Assembly (NCBI GenBank): GCA_000181795.3
Contig: CM012954.1
Location: 6,091,470 to 6,155,469, forward strand
From: Trichinella spiralis
Taxonomy: Eukaryota > Nematoda > Enoplea > Trichinellida > Trichinellidae
Reading direction: 5' to 3'
Length of the DNA: 64,000 bases
Below, in pieces: positions 24,760 to 36,555 of this stretch. The notes under the pieces were generated by a model. The model made no database searches. It had not been told where the DNA came from and worked only from the letters and a program-made list of their open reading frames with translations. The position numbers and the translations under genes are program-made. Positions within the stretch are counted from its first letter, which is position 1. The number at the start of each line of letters is the position of its first letter.

Positions 24760-25904
24760 TTGCAAAACAAAGAATAGCAAAAGTCAGTGTAAATTATGCA
24801 GCAATCTGTGAACAGCAAACAGTATACAACTAGAAATTCAAGTATGATAAAATTGCTTCAATTGTGGAAATTAATTGCATGATGTATTTTTTATAAAATA
24901 AATTTAAAATTATTAATTGAAACTTCAGAATAAAACATAAAAAATTTTTTTTCAATTTTCAGACGGACATGAACCTAAAAACTTCAGTATCACAGTTGCG
25001 CAATTTGAAAAAATGCAAGAGCATTTCAACAACAAGCCAATAGCATTAAACTTGTTTTACATTCTTCTTTATCTGTTTACAGTATTCCCATATCAAATAT
25101 TCTTGAAAAGGATGCCAAAGATTTTATATATTTTGTTGTTTGAAAACTTTTTACTGTACATAAAAAATTACATTTAAAATTGAAAATACAATTTTTTTAC
25201 AGTTATTTTCCCATATTTTGACCTTTTTCTATTGTTATTAATGTGGTTATTGTCAATCAATTTCATTTTAGAATTTTGTTAGTTATAAATTAATTTAAAA
25301 ATAATGTCTTTGATTCAAATATGTTATATAAATATGAAATTAACGTTAAGGTAAGAAAAATGTTATAAGATATTCACTTCCACCATTTTTTATGCTTGCC
25401 TAAAAATTCAGTAATAACTACTTTTACCGGAGAGCATAAAAAATATATTTGAAGGCATAGTTCAGGGCTAATTTCAACTTACATTACATCACAATGAAAT
25501 GACTATAATAATAAATTTTATCAACATTCAGTTTTTGCAGTATATTAAAACTGAATTTTGATGTAAAACATGAATTAATTTAGTATTACTGTAACACTTG
25601 TCACGTTTGTTGTTTCTTATAATTTTTTATTAAGGCTTTGTGTATAGTTGTTTTTGTTAAAACTTTATAATAATTATGATGTGTATATATTGCTTTATTA
25701 TAATATCATAATAATCATGATATTTTGATGTTAGATATAAACGCATTTTTTACCAGCTGCTGAAATTAATATTCACTTTTTAATAGATGATAATGCATTA
25801 ATTGTGTATTTCATAGAGAAATCAGTTATTTTGAGTAAAATGTTGAAACTGGTGTGTGCTGGAATGTTTTTATTATAATATGAAATTTGTTTAGCAGAAA
25901 TACA
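24760..25904. other. Divergent intergenic region between ATG3 and eIF2B epsilon
   Basis: About 1.1 kb of very AT-rich sequence between two divergently transcribed genes. No further gene is visible. It likely contains both promoters. Confidence 0.5.
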
Positions 25905-28865
25905 ATGGAGAAGAAAGAACCACCATTGTCAGCTGTACTTCTTGCTGAACCGTTCAATCCAGTGCTGTCGTTTTTTGAAAAGCCTTCTGTAAATATTATA
26001 CTGTGAAAATATGCGTTAATTTGTTGCTTTTTTAGTATCTAATCCCTCTTGTCAACGTTCCACTGATTGACTATGCCTTGGAGTTTTTGAAGACTTTGAA
26101 CTTGTCGCATCTTTTTGTAGTTACTTGCGACAGTAGCACCACTGTAAAAGAACACGTTCAGTATGTATTTTTTAATTGTTTTGTAATTCATTTCTATTTA
26201 ATGTTTTTTATTCATATATGAAATGGTTAGCATAGGCATTTGTCTGTTTTTATGAGTAAATTAATAATGATGAAAATTTCAGCGTTCAAAAAAATATTGA
26301 ATTTTCCATTTCAGGCGCCGTTTGATTGGGCATGAATTTTTGGATAATTTAACTTTTGTTAAATGCGATGGTTGTTATTCAGTTGCTGACGTTTTTCGAG
26401 ACATTGATCAAAGGGCATTGATAAAAAATGACTTTTTGTTTTTGCAATCTGGCTTTTTGTGCAATAGCAATCTGCAGTCAGTCATTGACGAACATCGGTT
26501 AAATTTTAATATTTTCTTTTTTTTGTAAATTGTTAGTCGGCATTAAAATTTACGTTGAAATGTATTTCAGTGCTCGAAGAAAAAAGAATAAATCTTGCAT
26601 TATGACAATTTTGTGTCGGACATGTCCTAAGGAACATCCATGTAGATCACGCTGTGATGACTTGGTTGTCGAACTGGAAGAGTCAACACAACGTTTGTTG
26701 AATTTCCGACGTTTGGAAGGTGATGAATCTAGCTTAACATTGGCTTCGGTAAGCTTTTGTTTAAATGTAAATGTATTTTGTGATATTTCAAATAAATTGA
26801 TTACAGAATGCATCGATGACTTTTGATCTTCTGGACTGTCGTGCATGCATTTGTACAGCTCAAGTACCACCTTTGTTTTCCGATAATTTTGACTTTCAGA
26901 CTCTAGATGACCTTATGAGAGAAGTTTTGATAAATGAGGAGGTTTGAAATAAGGTTTCATAATCATTAAAAAAATAAAAATTTATGGTGTTTTAGATTTT
27001 GGGCCATACTGTGCACGTGGCAACAGTTGATGATTGTTACGCTGCTTCCGTACATGATTATCACAGTTATTTGAGCATTAGGCAATTGATTTCCATTTAA
27101 ACAGATGGTGCAGCAGTTAAATTGATCATACTTTGATTTTAGTCAAAACATCATGGAACGTTGGAGTTATCCACTTACACCAGATTTGTTTTATTTTAAT
27201 GTTGAACATTCAATAATTCCGAAACCTTGTTATCGTTGGAAGCAAAGAAATATTTACTCGCATTTGCAAGAAGCGCAAGTTGAAAAGTAAGTTTATAGGT
27301 GTATCTGAAATGATATTCTGTAACTTTGTTTTAAGAACTGTTAAACTGGGAAAGAATGTTACCATTGGAAGTGGATGCATCATTCGTGCAGGGACTGAGA
27401 TCGTGAACAGTGTAATTGGCAATAATTGTGTAATAGGTGAATTAAAATATTTTGAATTGATTTTTGCAATATAAATTTAAAAAAATATGTTTTTAACAGA
27501 AAGTAACTGCCGAATTTCTAACTGCATTATTTGGGAAAATGTGTTTATTGGTGAATGTTGCGTAGTAAAGGAAACTATATTAGCGAATAAGTCTGTCTTG
27601 ATGGACCATTGTCATGTAGGTCCTCGGGTGGTGATTGGTTCGAAAGTATAATATTTATCTTTTATTTGCCTATATGTATATTATGAATTTTTGTTTTTCA
27701 CAGGTGACGGTTGCACATGGAACTACGTTAGCTGATGGTCGCGTTATATGCGGAAAAAAATTGGATGACGATATAGAATCAGTTCCAGCGTGTAAGATGA
27801 GTTTTTTTTGAATTTTTTATGGTTTTTTGTCTGGAATATTGCAATTTATTTTTCAGCACAATGCAAATATGACGACAGTTCTCCGGCTTTAGAATTGCGT
27901 GCAGGAAATCCTGGAGAAGAAAGCCGCAAAAGCTTTTGGCCTGCTTGGTTTCCATTGGTTGTCGTCAAAGCTGCCCCTTTAGCATTAGTCAATGAATTAG
28001 ATGAAACTGATGCTGATTTCTCGATGGATCTGGAAAAAAATATGGTCGATAGAGATTATCGATGTAATTATTTTTTAATAATAAAAAGATAAGTGATTAT
28101 TATCCTGTTTGGGTTTTAGTATTTTGCACTGAAGTTCAAGAAAGTTTAATGCAGGGTGCAGAAGAGAAAGTTCCAAGTGAAAATATGATTTTGGAAATTA
28201 ATTCTTCAAAGTGAGAAAATGGAAATTTTATTGAAGATTAACTGAAATTATTGACATGCTTATTGCAGACATGCGTACAATGTAACTATGGAACAAGTCT
28301 ATCAGGCGGTTGTTAATGGTTTATTTCAGTTGCCATTGGAGCAGGCAAACTGTCAGTTATCAGCTGTTGATTACTGGAAGGCACTAATGCCAGTATTTTT
28401 TGCATTCTTGTTTTTTCTTTAAATCATTTATACAGTTTGATTGGATTTCAGGTGATGCGTTATTTGGAACCAGTACTGAAAAATTATTTTAAAAATATTC
28501 AGTCTCAGCAAATTCTGCTCGATGTACTTTTGGTATGGCATACAGTTTATTATTATTATTGTTAAGTGTATTAAATTGTGAAAGCTATTTCAGAATTTAG
28601 CTGTTCAAAACGATTGCATTCAGTCAGCATTGGTTCGTATTGTTCATTCGCTGTTTGAAATGGATATTTTGGAAGAGGATCAAATTTTGAATTGGTACGA
28701 ATCGATGCATAAAAATTCATTGGGTGCTGTTAAATTGAAGGTAAGAATTTTGCTTTTAATTAAAAAGAAAATTATTCCATGCAGTTGTATGTATTTTTTG
28801 TTCAGTTGGAACCTCTGGTGGAATGGTTACGTCAAGCAGAAGAAGAATCATCAGGAGAAAGTTAA
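25905..28865 (+). CDS. EIF2B5: eIF2B epsilon, catalytic subunit of the eIF2 exchange factor
   Basis: The epsilon subunit drives GDP/GTP exchange on translation factor eIF2. Sixteen exons: 25905-25988, 26036-26160, 26315-26497, 26571-26748, 26807-26941, 26996-27081, 27143-27286, 27336-27436, 27500-27645, 27704-27791, 27857-28063, 28120-28210, 28269-28392, 28452-28532, 28594-28740, 28806-28865, giving 659 residues. Order: a nucleotidyltransferase-like domain (VLLAEPFNP, IPLVNVPLIDYALEFL); MERWSYPLTPD; left-handed beta-helix hexapeptide repeats (VKLGKNVTIGSGCIIRAGTE and following); and a C-terminal W2 HEAT domain ending in Glu-rich sequence (WLRQAEEE), where catalysis resides in this family. Exon 6 must end at a GC rather than GT donor (27082) to keep the frame. 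Everything else is GT-AG. An AATAAA lies 29 bases past the stop. Confidence 0.95.
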
Positions 28866-28893
28866 ATTTAAAAGTGAAAAGCAATTTTGAAAT

Positions 28894-28899
28894 AATAAA
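28894..28899 (+). terminator. Poly(A) signal of eIF2B epsilon
   Basis: AATAAA 29 bases after the stop codon, which leaves a very short 3' untranslated region and a gap of under 200 bases to the next start codon. Confidence 0.55.
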
Positions 28900-29063
28900 T
28901 TTATTGTTTAAAATTAAGTGCTTTTACTGTGATTGGCGGCGTAATTTAAAATTTTAAAAATTGTTTAAAGTGGTTATTTTAAAGGGCAGTTTAGTTTAAA
29001 TTTAGTCAATTATTGAAGCGAAATACGAATTCTGTTCATTGTATCTTTTTCTGTTCTGCTGCG

Positions 29064-30745
29064 ATGGCGGTGTCCAACAGTAAAGCGACGATTTCCGACT
29101 GGGTTGCGAATATTCTGAATATGGGGTCTGCTGCTTTGATGGAAAGAACTATATGTGAAGAGAAAGAACTGATCAAGCCTGATCCGCAGGGTTCGAAGAA
29201 TTTTTCACTTTTGGAAAATCAGCCAAAGAACCGTTATCGAGATATTCCCTGCTTGGACCGCAGCAGGGTAATACTGCGTGGTTCTACGTCTGACTACATT
29301 CACGCAAATTGGGTTACGGTACCGGAAATGGGAATTCGTGTAATACTTACACAAGGTCCAAAAGAAAACACCCTCTCTGATTTTTGGGATATGGTTGCGC
29401 AAGTAAGTTTTTATTTTATTTTTAATTCATAAAATGAAGTAATTGTTTAAGATTGAAACATTTTGTTCGATTTGTAACTTTATTGTTGTTGAAGAAAAAT
29501 ATGTGAATAACTTCTATTGCTTATTGTTCATGTTATTTAATTTTTAAGGAGGATGCGATGCTTTTGACAAATTTGGTGAAGACGGAAGAAATAAGCACCG
29601 ATAAATGCGTCAAATATTATCCTGAACTTCACAAATCCACCAAATGTGAAGGCGCTGATAATTACATCGTGATTTGTACCAGAGTAAGCAAAAAGCAGTT
29701 CTTCACTAAAATGAAGCTTGTGTTGTACTGCAAAAAGACGGAAGAACGCAGAAACCTGGTCCTGTTCACGTACAACGAATGGCCAGATCACGGTGTGCCA
29801 GCATGTGGTCAATTTGTGCAGTTTGTCCGGTACATCATAAAATGCATGAAGAAAATGAATAATGAGCAGCACATGCTTATTCACTGTTCAGCTGGCGTCG
29901 GTCGATCAGGAACTTTATTGGCTTCAATACGATTGTTGTTGCAGTTGGAAGCTGGAGAAAGGCCAAACGTATTTCAAGTGGTAAACTCAATAAGGCAAGA
30001 GAGAGCACGGGCTGTACAGGGGCTGAATCAATACAGGTTGCTGTATTGTGTTATTCTCTATTCTTGTATTTTGTTCAACCATGTTCCATCAGATAAAGTT
30101 GCTGATGTGAAAAATATAATCAGAAGTCTGCTGAAAAAGAAGCAGAAGGTTCATAGTGCTCATAAAAGAAAATCTGAACTTCGGATTGAGAACAACGCTC
30201 CCTTGGAATTATCTTGTACAGCTATGGAGAATAGTGCTGTGTTGAGCACTTCAAAAGTCGATGATTCAACTGCACATAGCTCGATTGCTATAGAAAAAGA
30301 AGCAGAAGCTGTAGTGAGAGCGCATTCATCCCTCGCATTAACGGCATGCCAGGATTTTGATGATAGTCCCACTTTGGAAAATGAAGCAAAACGCACAAGT
30401 TCGAAAGGCTTCCTTGACAGACCAAAAGAAATATTTGCAAAACATACAGTATCCCCAAAGCAGGTGAAATCTGCCGACAAAAAGAAACAAAGTGATAGAG
30501 TAATTTTTGTTTATTTTATCATTTGAATGAAAAAACATTTTCACTTCAGAAAAATGCAAATATAGCAATCTTGTCCTATTATATTTTGTTGCTTAATTTT
30601 CCGGTTTCAGGTGAATAATTGTTTTGTTGTATTTCAGGTGAATTCAGCTTCGAAGCCTCAGAAAAGTAATAAGAGTCGTAAAAGTAAAAAATCTAGTAAT
30701 AAAAGTAAGAAAGGAAAGTCGAAGAAAAAACACACGAAACAATGA
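29064..30745 (+). CDS. Cytoplasmic protein tyrosine phosphatase, classical PTP domain
   Basis: Three exons, 29064-29402, 29549-30499 and 30638-30745, give 465 residues. The domain starts near residue 45 with NRYRDIPCLDRSRV, then DYIHANWV and ILTQGPKENTLSDFWDM. The WPD loop (EWPDHGVP) and the P-loop (HCSAGVGRSGT) carry the catalytic Asp, Cys (near residue 226) and Arg, and the Q-loop region is seen as QGLNQYRLLY. It should be an active tyrosine phosphatase. There is no signal peptide or membrane segment. A low-complexity region of about 170 residues follows, and the final exon is a short Lys/Ser tail. Small intracellular PTPs of this kind are greatly expanded in nematodes, often in the germ line. 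The donor at 30500 was chosen over one at 30463, which is also in phase. Confidence 0.9.
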
Positions 30746-31290
30746 TTAAACCTGCATTTCAAATTCTCTATCTGCAACTTTGTAACAAACTGCTCTCCCG
30801 GGCGCACTATGACGCTTCGTTTATTGTATATTTATAATTGAAAATTTGCAACTGTTTTTCTTTAGATAGATAAATTTTTATTTCAAGATTTTCTGCATTT
30901 TCAAATGGAAAATTGTATTTCAAATTTACTGAATATTTTTTATGGTGTTTTGTCCATATTTTTTAAACACTTTTCGTTGCAAAATGTGCGCAGTATATTT
31001 GATCAAATAAACACTGATAGCTTATCATTTTTACTGACTATATTTATGACAGCGATACAGTATGAGCATATATAAAAAGTTAATTGAAAACATTATTTAA
31101 TTTTAGGAGTTAATTGAAATATATATGTATACTAAGTTAATTTAACCTAATGTAATTATTTTCCTTTGGAAAGATTGAATTTATTGAAATGTTTGAATAT
31201 TATAATTATATTATTACTTTATAATCTTTTATTACAGTAATAGCAACAGCCTTGCAAAGTTTAAATTAAGAACGCTGTTTGGGATTGTTA
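30746..31290. other. Intergenic between the phosphatase and the RAP-domain gene
   Basis: About 545 bases holding the probable phosphatase 3' untranslated region and the upstream region of the next gene. No other gene is visible. Confidence 0.5.
31006..31011 (+). terminator. Candidate poly(A) signal of the phosphatase gene
   Basis: AATAAA about 260 bases after the stop codon, followed by AT-rich intergenic sequence. Confidence 0.35.
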
Positions 31291-33051
31291 ATGTTGAATG
31301 TAATTTGTACAAGGTGTCGGTTTCATTTGTACCGGTGTTTTTCAAAAGTAAATTACATCGATCGACAGCCTAACAGCCTCACTGAGTTGGGTTATTTCAA
31401 TGCATCTGTCGGACGATTGTTGGAGAAATCGCTGGGGTTGAATATCACACACTCATTCGATTGCGATTTGAAAGCGCTCGAGAAAAAATTATCCAAAATA
31501 TCTGATTTGAATAATTTTCGAACTTTAGTACCTGAATTAATCCAGTGTGGAAATCAATTTCCATCGGAAGCGTGGTCTTTGTTCGGAGACAGGGTCGTTG
31601 GCTATATAGAAACAGCGATCGACCGAGTTGACAGTGATGAAGAACTTTCTCGATGGTTGTTACTAATTGCTTATTATTTATCCCCTTCTGATCAACGCTG
31701 GTCAACATGTTGTTCCCATCTGAGTGAGAACATCGAACGTATTAGCGACGATGCTTTTCTGTGCCTTGTCCACGCATTTATGCTTCGTAGAAGCATTCCG
31801 AATAGTATTTTTCCAATTTTAGATATGCAAATTCGACGTCGTCTGGGCAAATTTTCTTTCGATGATTTGGGATTGATATCGCTCGCTTATTTCAAATGCT
31901 GTCGACGATTCCAACACGGTCACGTTGGGCGCTACTTGGCTGTGCGTTTGGAAAGTCAGTTGACAGCCGTGAATGAACTGCAAAACGTGCCTGTAGCAGC
32001 TGTACTCAAACAGCTTCGCTACGTCCAACAAGGCGACTTGAGCAATTTGTTGCCAGGTATATTGAAACGATTCGCTGAACTGCCATCAAGTAGTTTAAAA
32101 TTAATAACTTGGATTCATGCTGCTTATTTTGCCACAAAGTTGTGCTTGTTCGACGAGAATTTTACGAAATCACTTTTCGACAAAGTTCGTGCTAGCAAAG
32201 GGGAAATTCGTGCGAAAGATGCTTCGGTTTTACTTCATTATTTGGCTATTTTCGATCACAGTGCTGACGGTATGGATCAATTTTTGGTGAACATTTTTCA
32301 AACTGATCCAGATGTCATCAGAAGCGTGATCAAATTTCCAGAAACACTGACATCAGCTTTACGATCAGCGGTCATAAGAGGCTTGTATCCGGTGGAATTG
32401 ATCGACAGTTGCTTTTCGTCAGAGTTCATCAGTCGCTTCACAAAACGTCACTATTTTCCATTTTTGGATTATTATTTTCTAGATTGTTCAATGGCAATCG
32501 AGAAATCAAATTCTGGACCAAGGCTGGATTTTAAATATCTGCCGAACATTTCCAAAAATAAAAGCAGCGACATGTACACAGGTATCGACAATGACAGTGT
32601 TTATAAAAAAATTCATTGTCACATCGCAAATGCAGTTGGAAAACGTTTGCGATGTTCCACTGCAGCGGTGCAGTTTTGTCGAATACTTCCGCATTCGTTT
32701 GCTCTCGATACTGTCATCAGATTTCGTGATGGAAATTTCGACATGACCAAGCTACAGTATGAGATCAAAGCTTACAACAAAGAAGAGTTGCTTGTGCCAG
32801 CTGATGAGATCCGGATTGTTTTGTTTGTAGAGCATAATAATCGTTGTCGTTTGCACACGCAAATTCCTCTTGGTCATGTTCAAGCCAGGAAACGGCAAGC
32901 GATTCAGCTTGGTTACAAAGTGATCGAGTTGAACGGCTATGAAATAGCTAGACGACCATTGAATGATGTCGAAACAACCCAGCTGGTCAATGTCATCCAA
33001 CAGTTTTGTAACAGTAAAGTCAAATCATCTTCAATAGTACGTGCATTTTGA
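31291..33051 (+). CDS. RAP-domain protein of the FASTK type, probably mitochondrial
   Basis: A single-exon frame of 586 residues. The N-terminus is rich in Arg, Cys and hydrophobic residues with almost no acidic residues (MLNVICTRCRFHLYRCFSK), as expected for a mitochondrial targeting sequence. Long leucine-rich helical-repeat sequence follows. The last 70 residues contain a RAP domain, recognised by EIRIVLFVEHNNRC, LGHVQARKRQAIQLGYKVIE and the closing polar helix. FASTK-family RAP proteins bind and process mitochondrial transcripts. A specific orthologue cannot be named. In-frame TTG codons precede the ATG at 31291, which I take as the start. An AATAAA lies 25 bases past the stop. Confidence 0.85.
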   Translation: MLNVICTRCRFHLYRCFSKVNYIDRQPNSLTELGYFNASVGRLLEKSLGLNITHSFDCDLKALEKKLSKISDLNNFRTLVPELIQCGNQFPSEAWSLFGDRVVGYIETAIDRVDSDEELSRWLLLIAYYLSPSDQRWSTCCSHLSENIERISDDAFLCLVHAFMLRRSIPNSIFPILDMQIRRRLGKFSFDDLGLISLAYFKCCRRFQHGHVGRYLAVRLESQLTAVNELQNVPVAAVLKQLRYVQQGDLSNLLPGILKRFAELPSSSLKLITWIHAAYFATKLCLFDENFTKSLFDKVRASKGEIRAKDASVLLHYLAIFDHSADGMDQFLVNIFQTDPDVIRSVIKFPETLTSALRSAVIRGLYPVELIDSCFSSEFISRFTKRHYFPFLDYYFLDCSMAIEKSNSGPRLDFKYLPNISKNKSSDMYTGIDNDSVYKKIHCHIANAVGKRLRCSTAAVQFCRILPHSFALDTVIRFRDGNFDMTKLQYEIKAYNKEELLVPADEIRIVLFVEHNNRCRLHTQIPLGHVQARKRQAIQLGYKVIELNGYEIARRPLNDVETTQLVNVIQQFCNSKVKSSSIVRAF

Positions 33052-33075
33052 ACATAATATCGTTTGATAATAAAA

Positions 33076-33081
33076 AATAAA
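33076..33081 (+). terminator. Poly(A) signal of the RAP-domain gene
   Basis: AATAAA 25 bases after the stop codon, a typical nematode spacing. Confidence 0.55.
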
Positions 33082-34632
33082 CTTTCCTTATTCTTTATAA
33101 GCAAGCACACTTATATTTTATACATTATTTAATGATCTTATTTTTAATTGTATTTTATTTACTAATCTGATGAAAATTGAAAGCTTTACCCATTCACATG
33201 AACTTGACCGTCGGAAAATCTTATGGTAGAAATTGACAACGGTACAATGAAATCGACTTCAGGATTGCACAGTCAGAACAAACTAGTTACTTCAAACTTG
33301 CATTTTTACTGAAATCTTTGTTCATTATTGAATTGATGTAAGCATATTTCTTTAATGCAATTTACTAATACTTTTTATCTTTTCTATTTCAACAAAAAAC
33401 AAAATAGGCATTCTAATTTATTGCTTGTAAAATACAATTTGAATTCATCCGATACTACATATATACAAAATTCTAGTAGTTTATTGTTGAAATATGAATC
33501 GAGGCACTGTTCTCTTTTCGTAAGCATGTTTCTAAAAAAATAAAACATTAAATAATTACGAATAAAGATAAAACAATTAGTTAGTTATATTAAATGTATC
33601 AGCATTTATTATTCAACAAGACCATTCAGGCGAAAGATGGTAAACAATTCATCATAGACTACAGTAAACAAAAGCTAATGCAAACAAAATTATCTTACTA
33701 AATTATCTTCGCAAATTCTTCAGCAGGTCTTTGAGTCTAAAAAATAATCTATCTCAAAAAGTAATAATTGAACTTATTATAAGCTTCACAATAAAACATA
33801 TTATAATCAGAAAGTAAGTGCTGCTTGGTTACAGAGTAGTCTGAATTGAGTTTTAGGAGAAGCCATCGCACTTAGCACTGCCAGTCGTGAAAAATTCTCA
33901 ATTGCATCAACCCCGTCTCAGCCAAACTGGCGTCGTGGACATTTTGTAGAGTTATGCAATACTTTTTCTGGTTCCTTCACGTGCATTTACTACACTTCCC
34001 GTCTCGGGAATGAAGTGACTTTATCTCAGACCTTCCCAGGAGTGAAGAAGAGCGACAAGCGCTCTTTTGTGACTCCTTAAGCTTCCTTGTCCCCAAGCAG
34101 ACAACGTCATAACATTCATCATCGATATCAGAATTGAAAACTATGTCACACTAAAAACACTGCTTACCTAATAAAAGCGACCGATCACCAGCATCGCAGT
34201 CACATAATGATGCCACATTTCACAACTGATGAATGACAGTATTCAATAAACTTGAATATCATTATCTTTCAAAGCATTAATGGACGCATAAGAAAGCACC
34301 CAAAAATAAAATTTTATAGTTAATAAAATAAAATTTTTATATTTTATAATATTGTTTGTTTTTTAACTATTACAATAAAGCTGATTATTTGTTACTATTT
34401 TACGTTTAATTGCTTATTTTCATTAAAAGGGAATGAATGTAAAGCGCTATCTTGAAAATAAAATTGCAAATATTTTTTTATAAATTTAAAATTGTTCTAC
34501 TATGAAAATTTTATTTTGTAATCTTTCCATTTTTATTTATTTATTTCCTGCGCTCATTTAATTTACTGTTACAGTAATACAACGGGTGAACGAACGATAT
34601 ATGATATTGAATGGCAGTGTGCAGTCTCACCA
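33082..34632. other. Intergenic with a GC-richer island
   Basis: About 1.5 kb without a supported gene. The stretch 33840-34100 is clearly richer in G and C than its surroundings and carries two hairpins (listed separately). The remainder is AT-rich. Confidence 0.5.
33993..34066. other. Pair of hairpins, possible structured RNA
   Basis: CACTTCCCG (33993-34001) pairs with CGG plus GAAGTG (34005-34017) around a three-base bulge. About 30 bases on, AAGAGCG (34048-34054) pairs perfectly with CGCTCTT (34060-34066) across a five-base loop. No known RNA family was recognised and there is no open frame. Confidence 0.4.
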
Positions 34633-36384
34633 ATGTTTTTTTCACGGAAAAAAAAGTCTGCTTCGTCTTCAAAACTTCACTCTTCTCCAGATGCAGGCGC
34701 TGTCCATGGTATCACATCATTGCCTCAAAATTTGCGTATGAAGTTCAAAAGAGGTGTGAACTACAACAGTAAGTTAGTTGTCAATTACAATGTGTATTTA
34801 CATTTTTTACGTAGAAAATTTACAATAATTTCATTTCACGAATTGTCTTTTTTCATGATATGAATATCATTCATTGGTTCTATTTTGGTGTTTGAAAACG
34901 AAGCATTTATTGTTTTGGTAATTTGCTTAGATTGTTGTAGTGAAAATTTTACTCCGTGGCGATCGAAATGTTGGTAAATCGTGCCTTCTGCGACGTTTGC
35001 AAGGTGGTCCTTTTATTGGACAGTACATCCCGACTGAAGAAATTCAAGTTGCCAGTGTAGAATGGAGTTATAAAACTCGTGATGATGTCATTAAAGTTGA
35101 CATTTGGGATGTTGTGGACCGTAGTAGAAAGAAAACTAGAAATGTGGACAATTTGAAGATAACAAATGATTCAGTTGAGGTAATTTTTTCTACTTTCTCA
35201 ATGTGATATTTTACTGATTATTTCAGATCGTTGAACCGTCATTAGATGCGTCATTTATTGACGTTTACCAAGGCGCGCATGGAGTGGTGCTGATGTTCGA
35301 TGTTACTAAACCTTGGTAAAAATAAGATTTTTTGTTCTTCTTATTTCAGATAAACTGTTTTTAATTTTTTAAAATTATTTTTAGGACATGGGATTATGTT
35401 AAAACAGAATTGCCCCGAATTCCGTCCCACATTCCTGTTCTTGTGCTGGCCAATAAGCTTGATGTTCAAAGCGGACGCGAAGTAGCGGAAGATAGTTGTC
35501 GTCTGTTTTTATACGATTTTGCAAGGTTTTCTATACAAATGTCTTGTTAATAGTTGGATGCTTCATGCTATAATTTGCATACTTTTGCATCTCAGATCAT
35601 CTCGATCTGCTGTAGTTCGTTATGGTGAGGCTTCAATGCGCAACGGGTTTGGTTTGAAATTGCTGCATTTGTTTTTCAATGTTCCATTTCTTCTTCTCGA
35701 AGTATGTATATGCATAACATAAATATTACATATTCAAGTAAACTGTTTTTATTTTTAGCGACAGACACTTCAATCTCAGTTGGATCGAAACACCGAAGAG
35801 CTTGATGTTACAATTCAAGAAATTGATCTGTACGAACAATCACCCGATGGAAACTATTCAACGTAAATATTTAATTGTACAAACGTCGTCGGTTAGTAGA
35901 CGTTATATTTTGCAGATTTTTGGAAACTAGAGTTCACGGTAGTAGAAAGTCAACCAGTAAGTTTGATTTTATTGTTTTTTTTTCATTTCACTTGTTTGCT
36001 TAATTGTTACATGCTGTAACAGTTCATGCACATGAACTATGTGAGCAAGAACCGTGCCCGGTAAGGTCAGTTCCTTCAGTTACTACTGACACGTGCAATG
36101 CAGATGATTCTCTGCACGAGGCGACAAATGTTACTGTAAGCACTAGTGTTGCTGCTGCTGCTGCTGCTGTTACTACTGTGCAGGAAGAAGTGAATGATGA
36201 TTTGCAGAATTCAGAATTGAACAACTGGCTAAATTGTGATTCTTCTGAAAAGATCGTTCCTAGTCAGGAACAATTTTATGAATCGGATGATTCAGATAGT
36301 CCTAATCCTATGGTTGCCCAGATTCCAGTCGATTCTTCGGACGAAGAAGAATCAATAGCGACAAGAAGAGAAACAAGAACATGA
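34633..36384 (+). CDS. RABL6: RABL6-like GTPase (Parf family)
   Basis: Eight exons: 34633-34768, 34941-35179, 35227-35315, 35385-35525, 35596-35701, 35759-35862, 35916-35956, 36023-36384, giving 405 residues. RABL6 is a Rab-like GTP-binding protein linked to cell-cycle control. Matches to the family include [18 protein letters not shown], the P-loop [35 protein letters not shown] and [15 protein letters not shown] canonical NKLD guanine motif is seen where the vertebrate protein is degenerate, followed by [20 protein letters not shown]. The C-terminal part is acidic and Ser-rich with a short NPMVAQIP motif. The protein stops soon after that, so it lacks the long Lys-rich tail of vertebrate RABL6 (about 730 residues). 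The acceptor at 34940 was chosen over an upstream AG because only it restores YNMKI. Confidence 0.93.
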
Positions 36385-36555
36385 AATCGAGAGTAAAATT
36401 TCATTTTTAATGCATTTAGATCTGTCCTTCGAAAATTGCAAATAAAATTCACTGTTAGAAAAGAATTACAGCATTTTTGACGTTTAGGAATTATAAAATG
36501 AAAAAAAACCAAACCCAAAAAGAAAGTACTTCGCTATTTTCCAAAGCTCTCAGAT

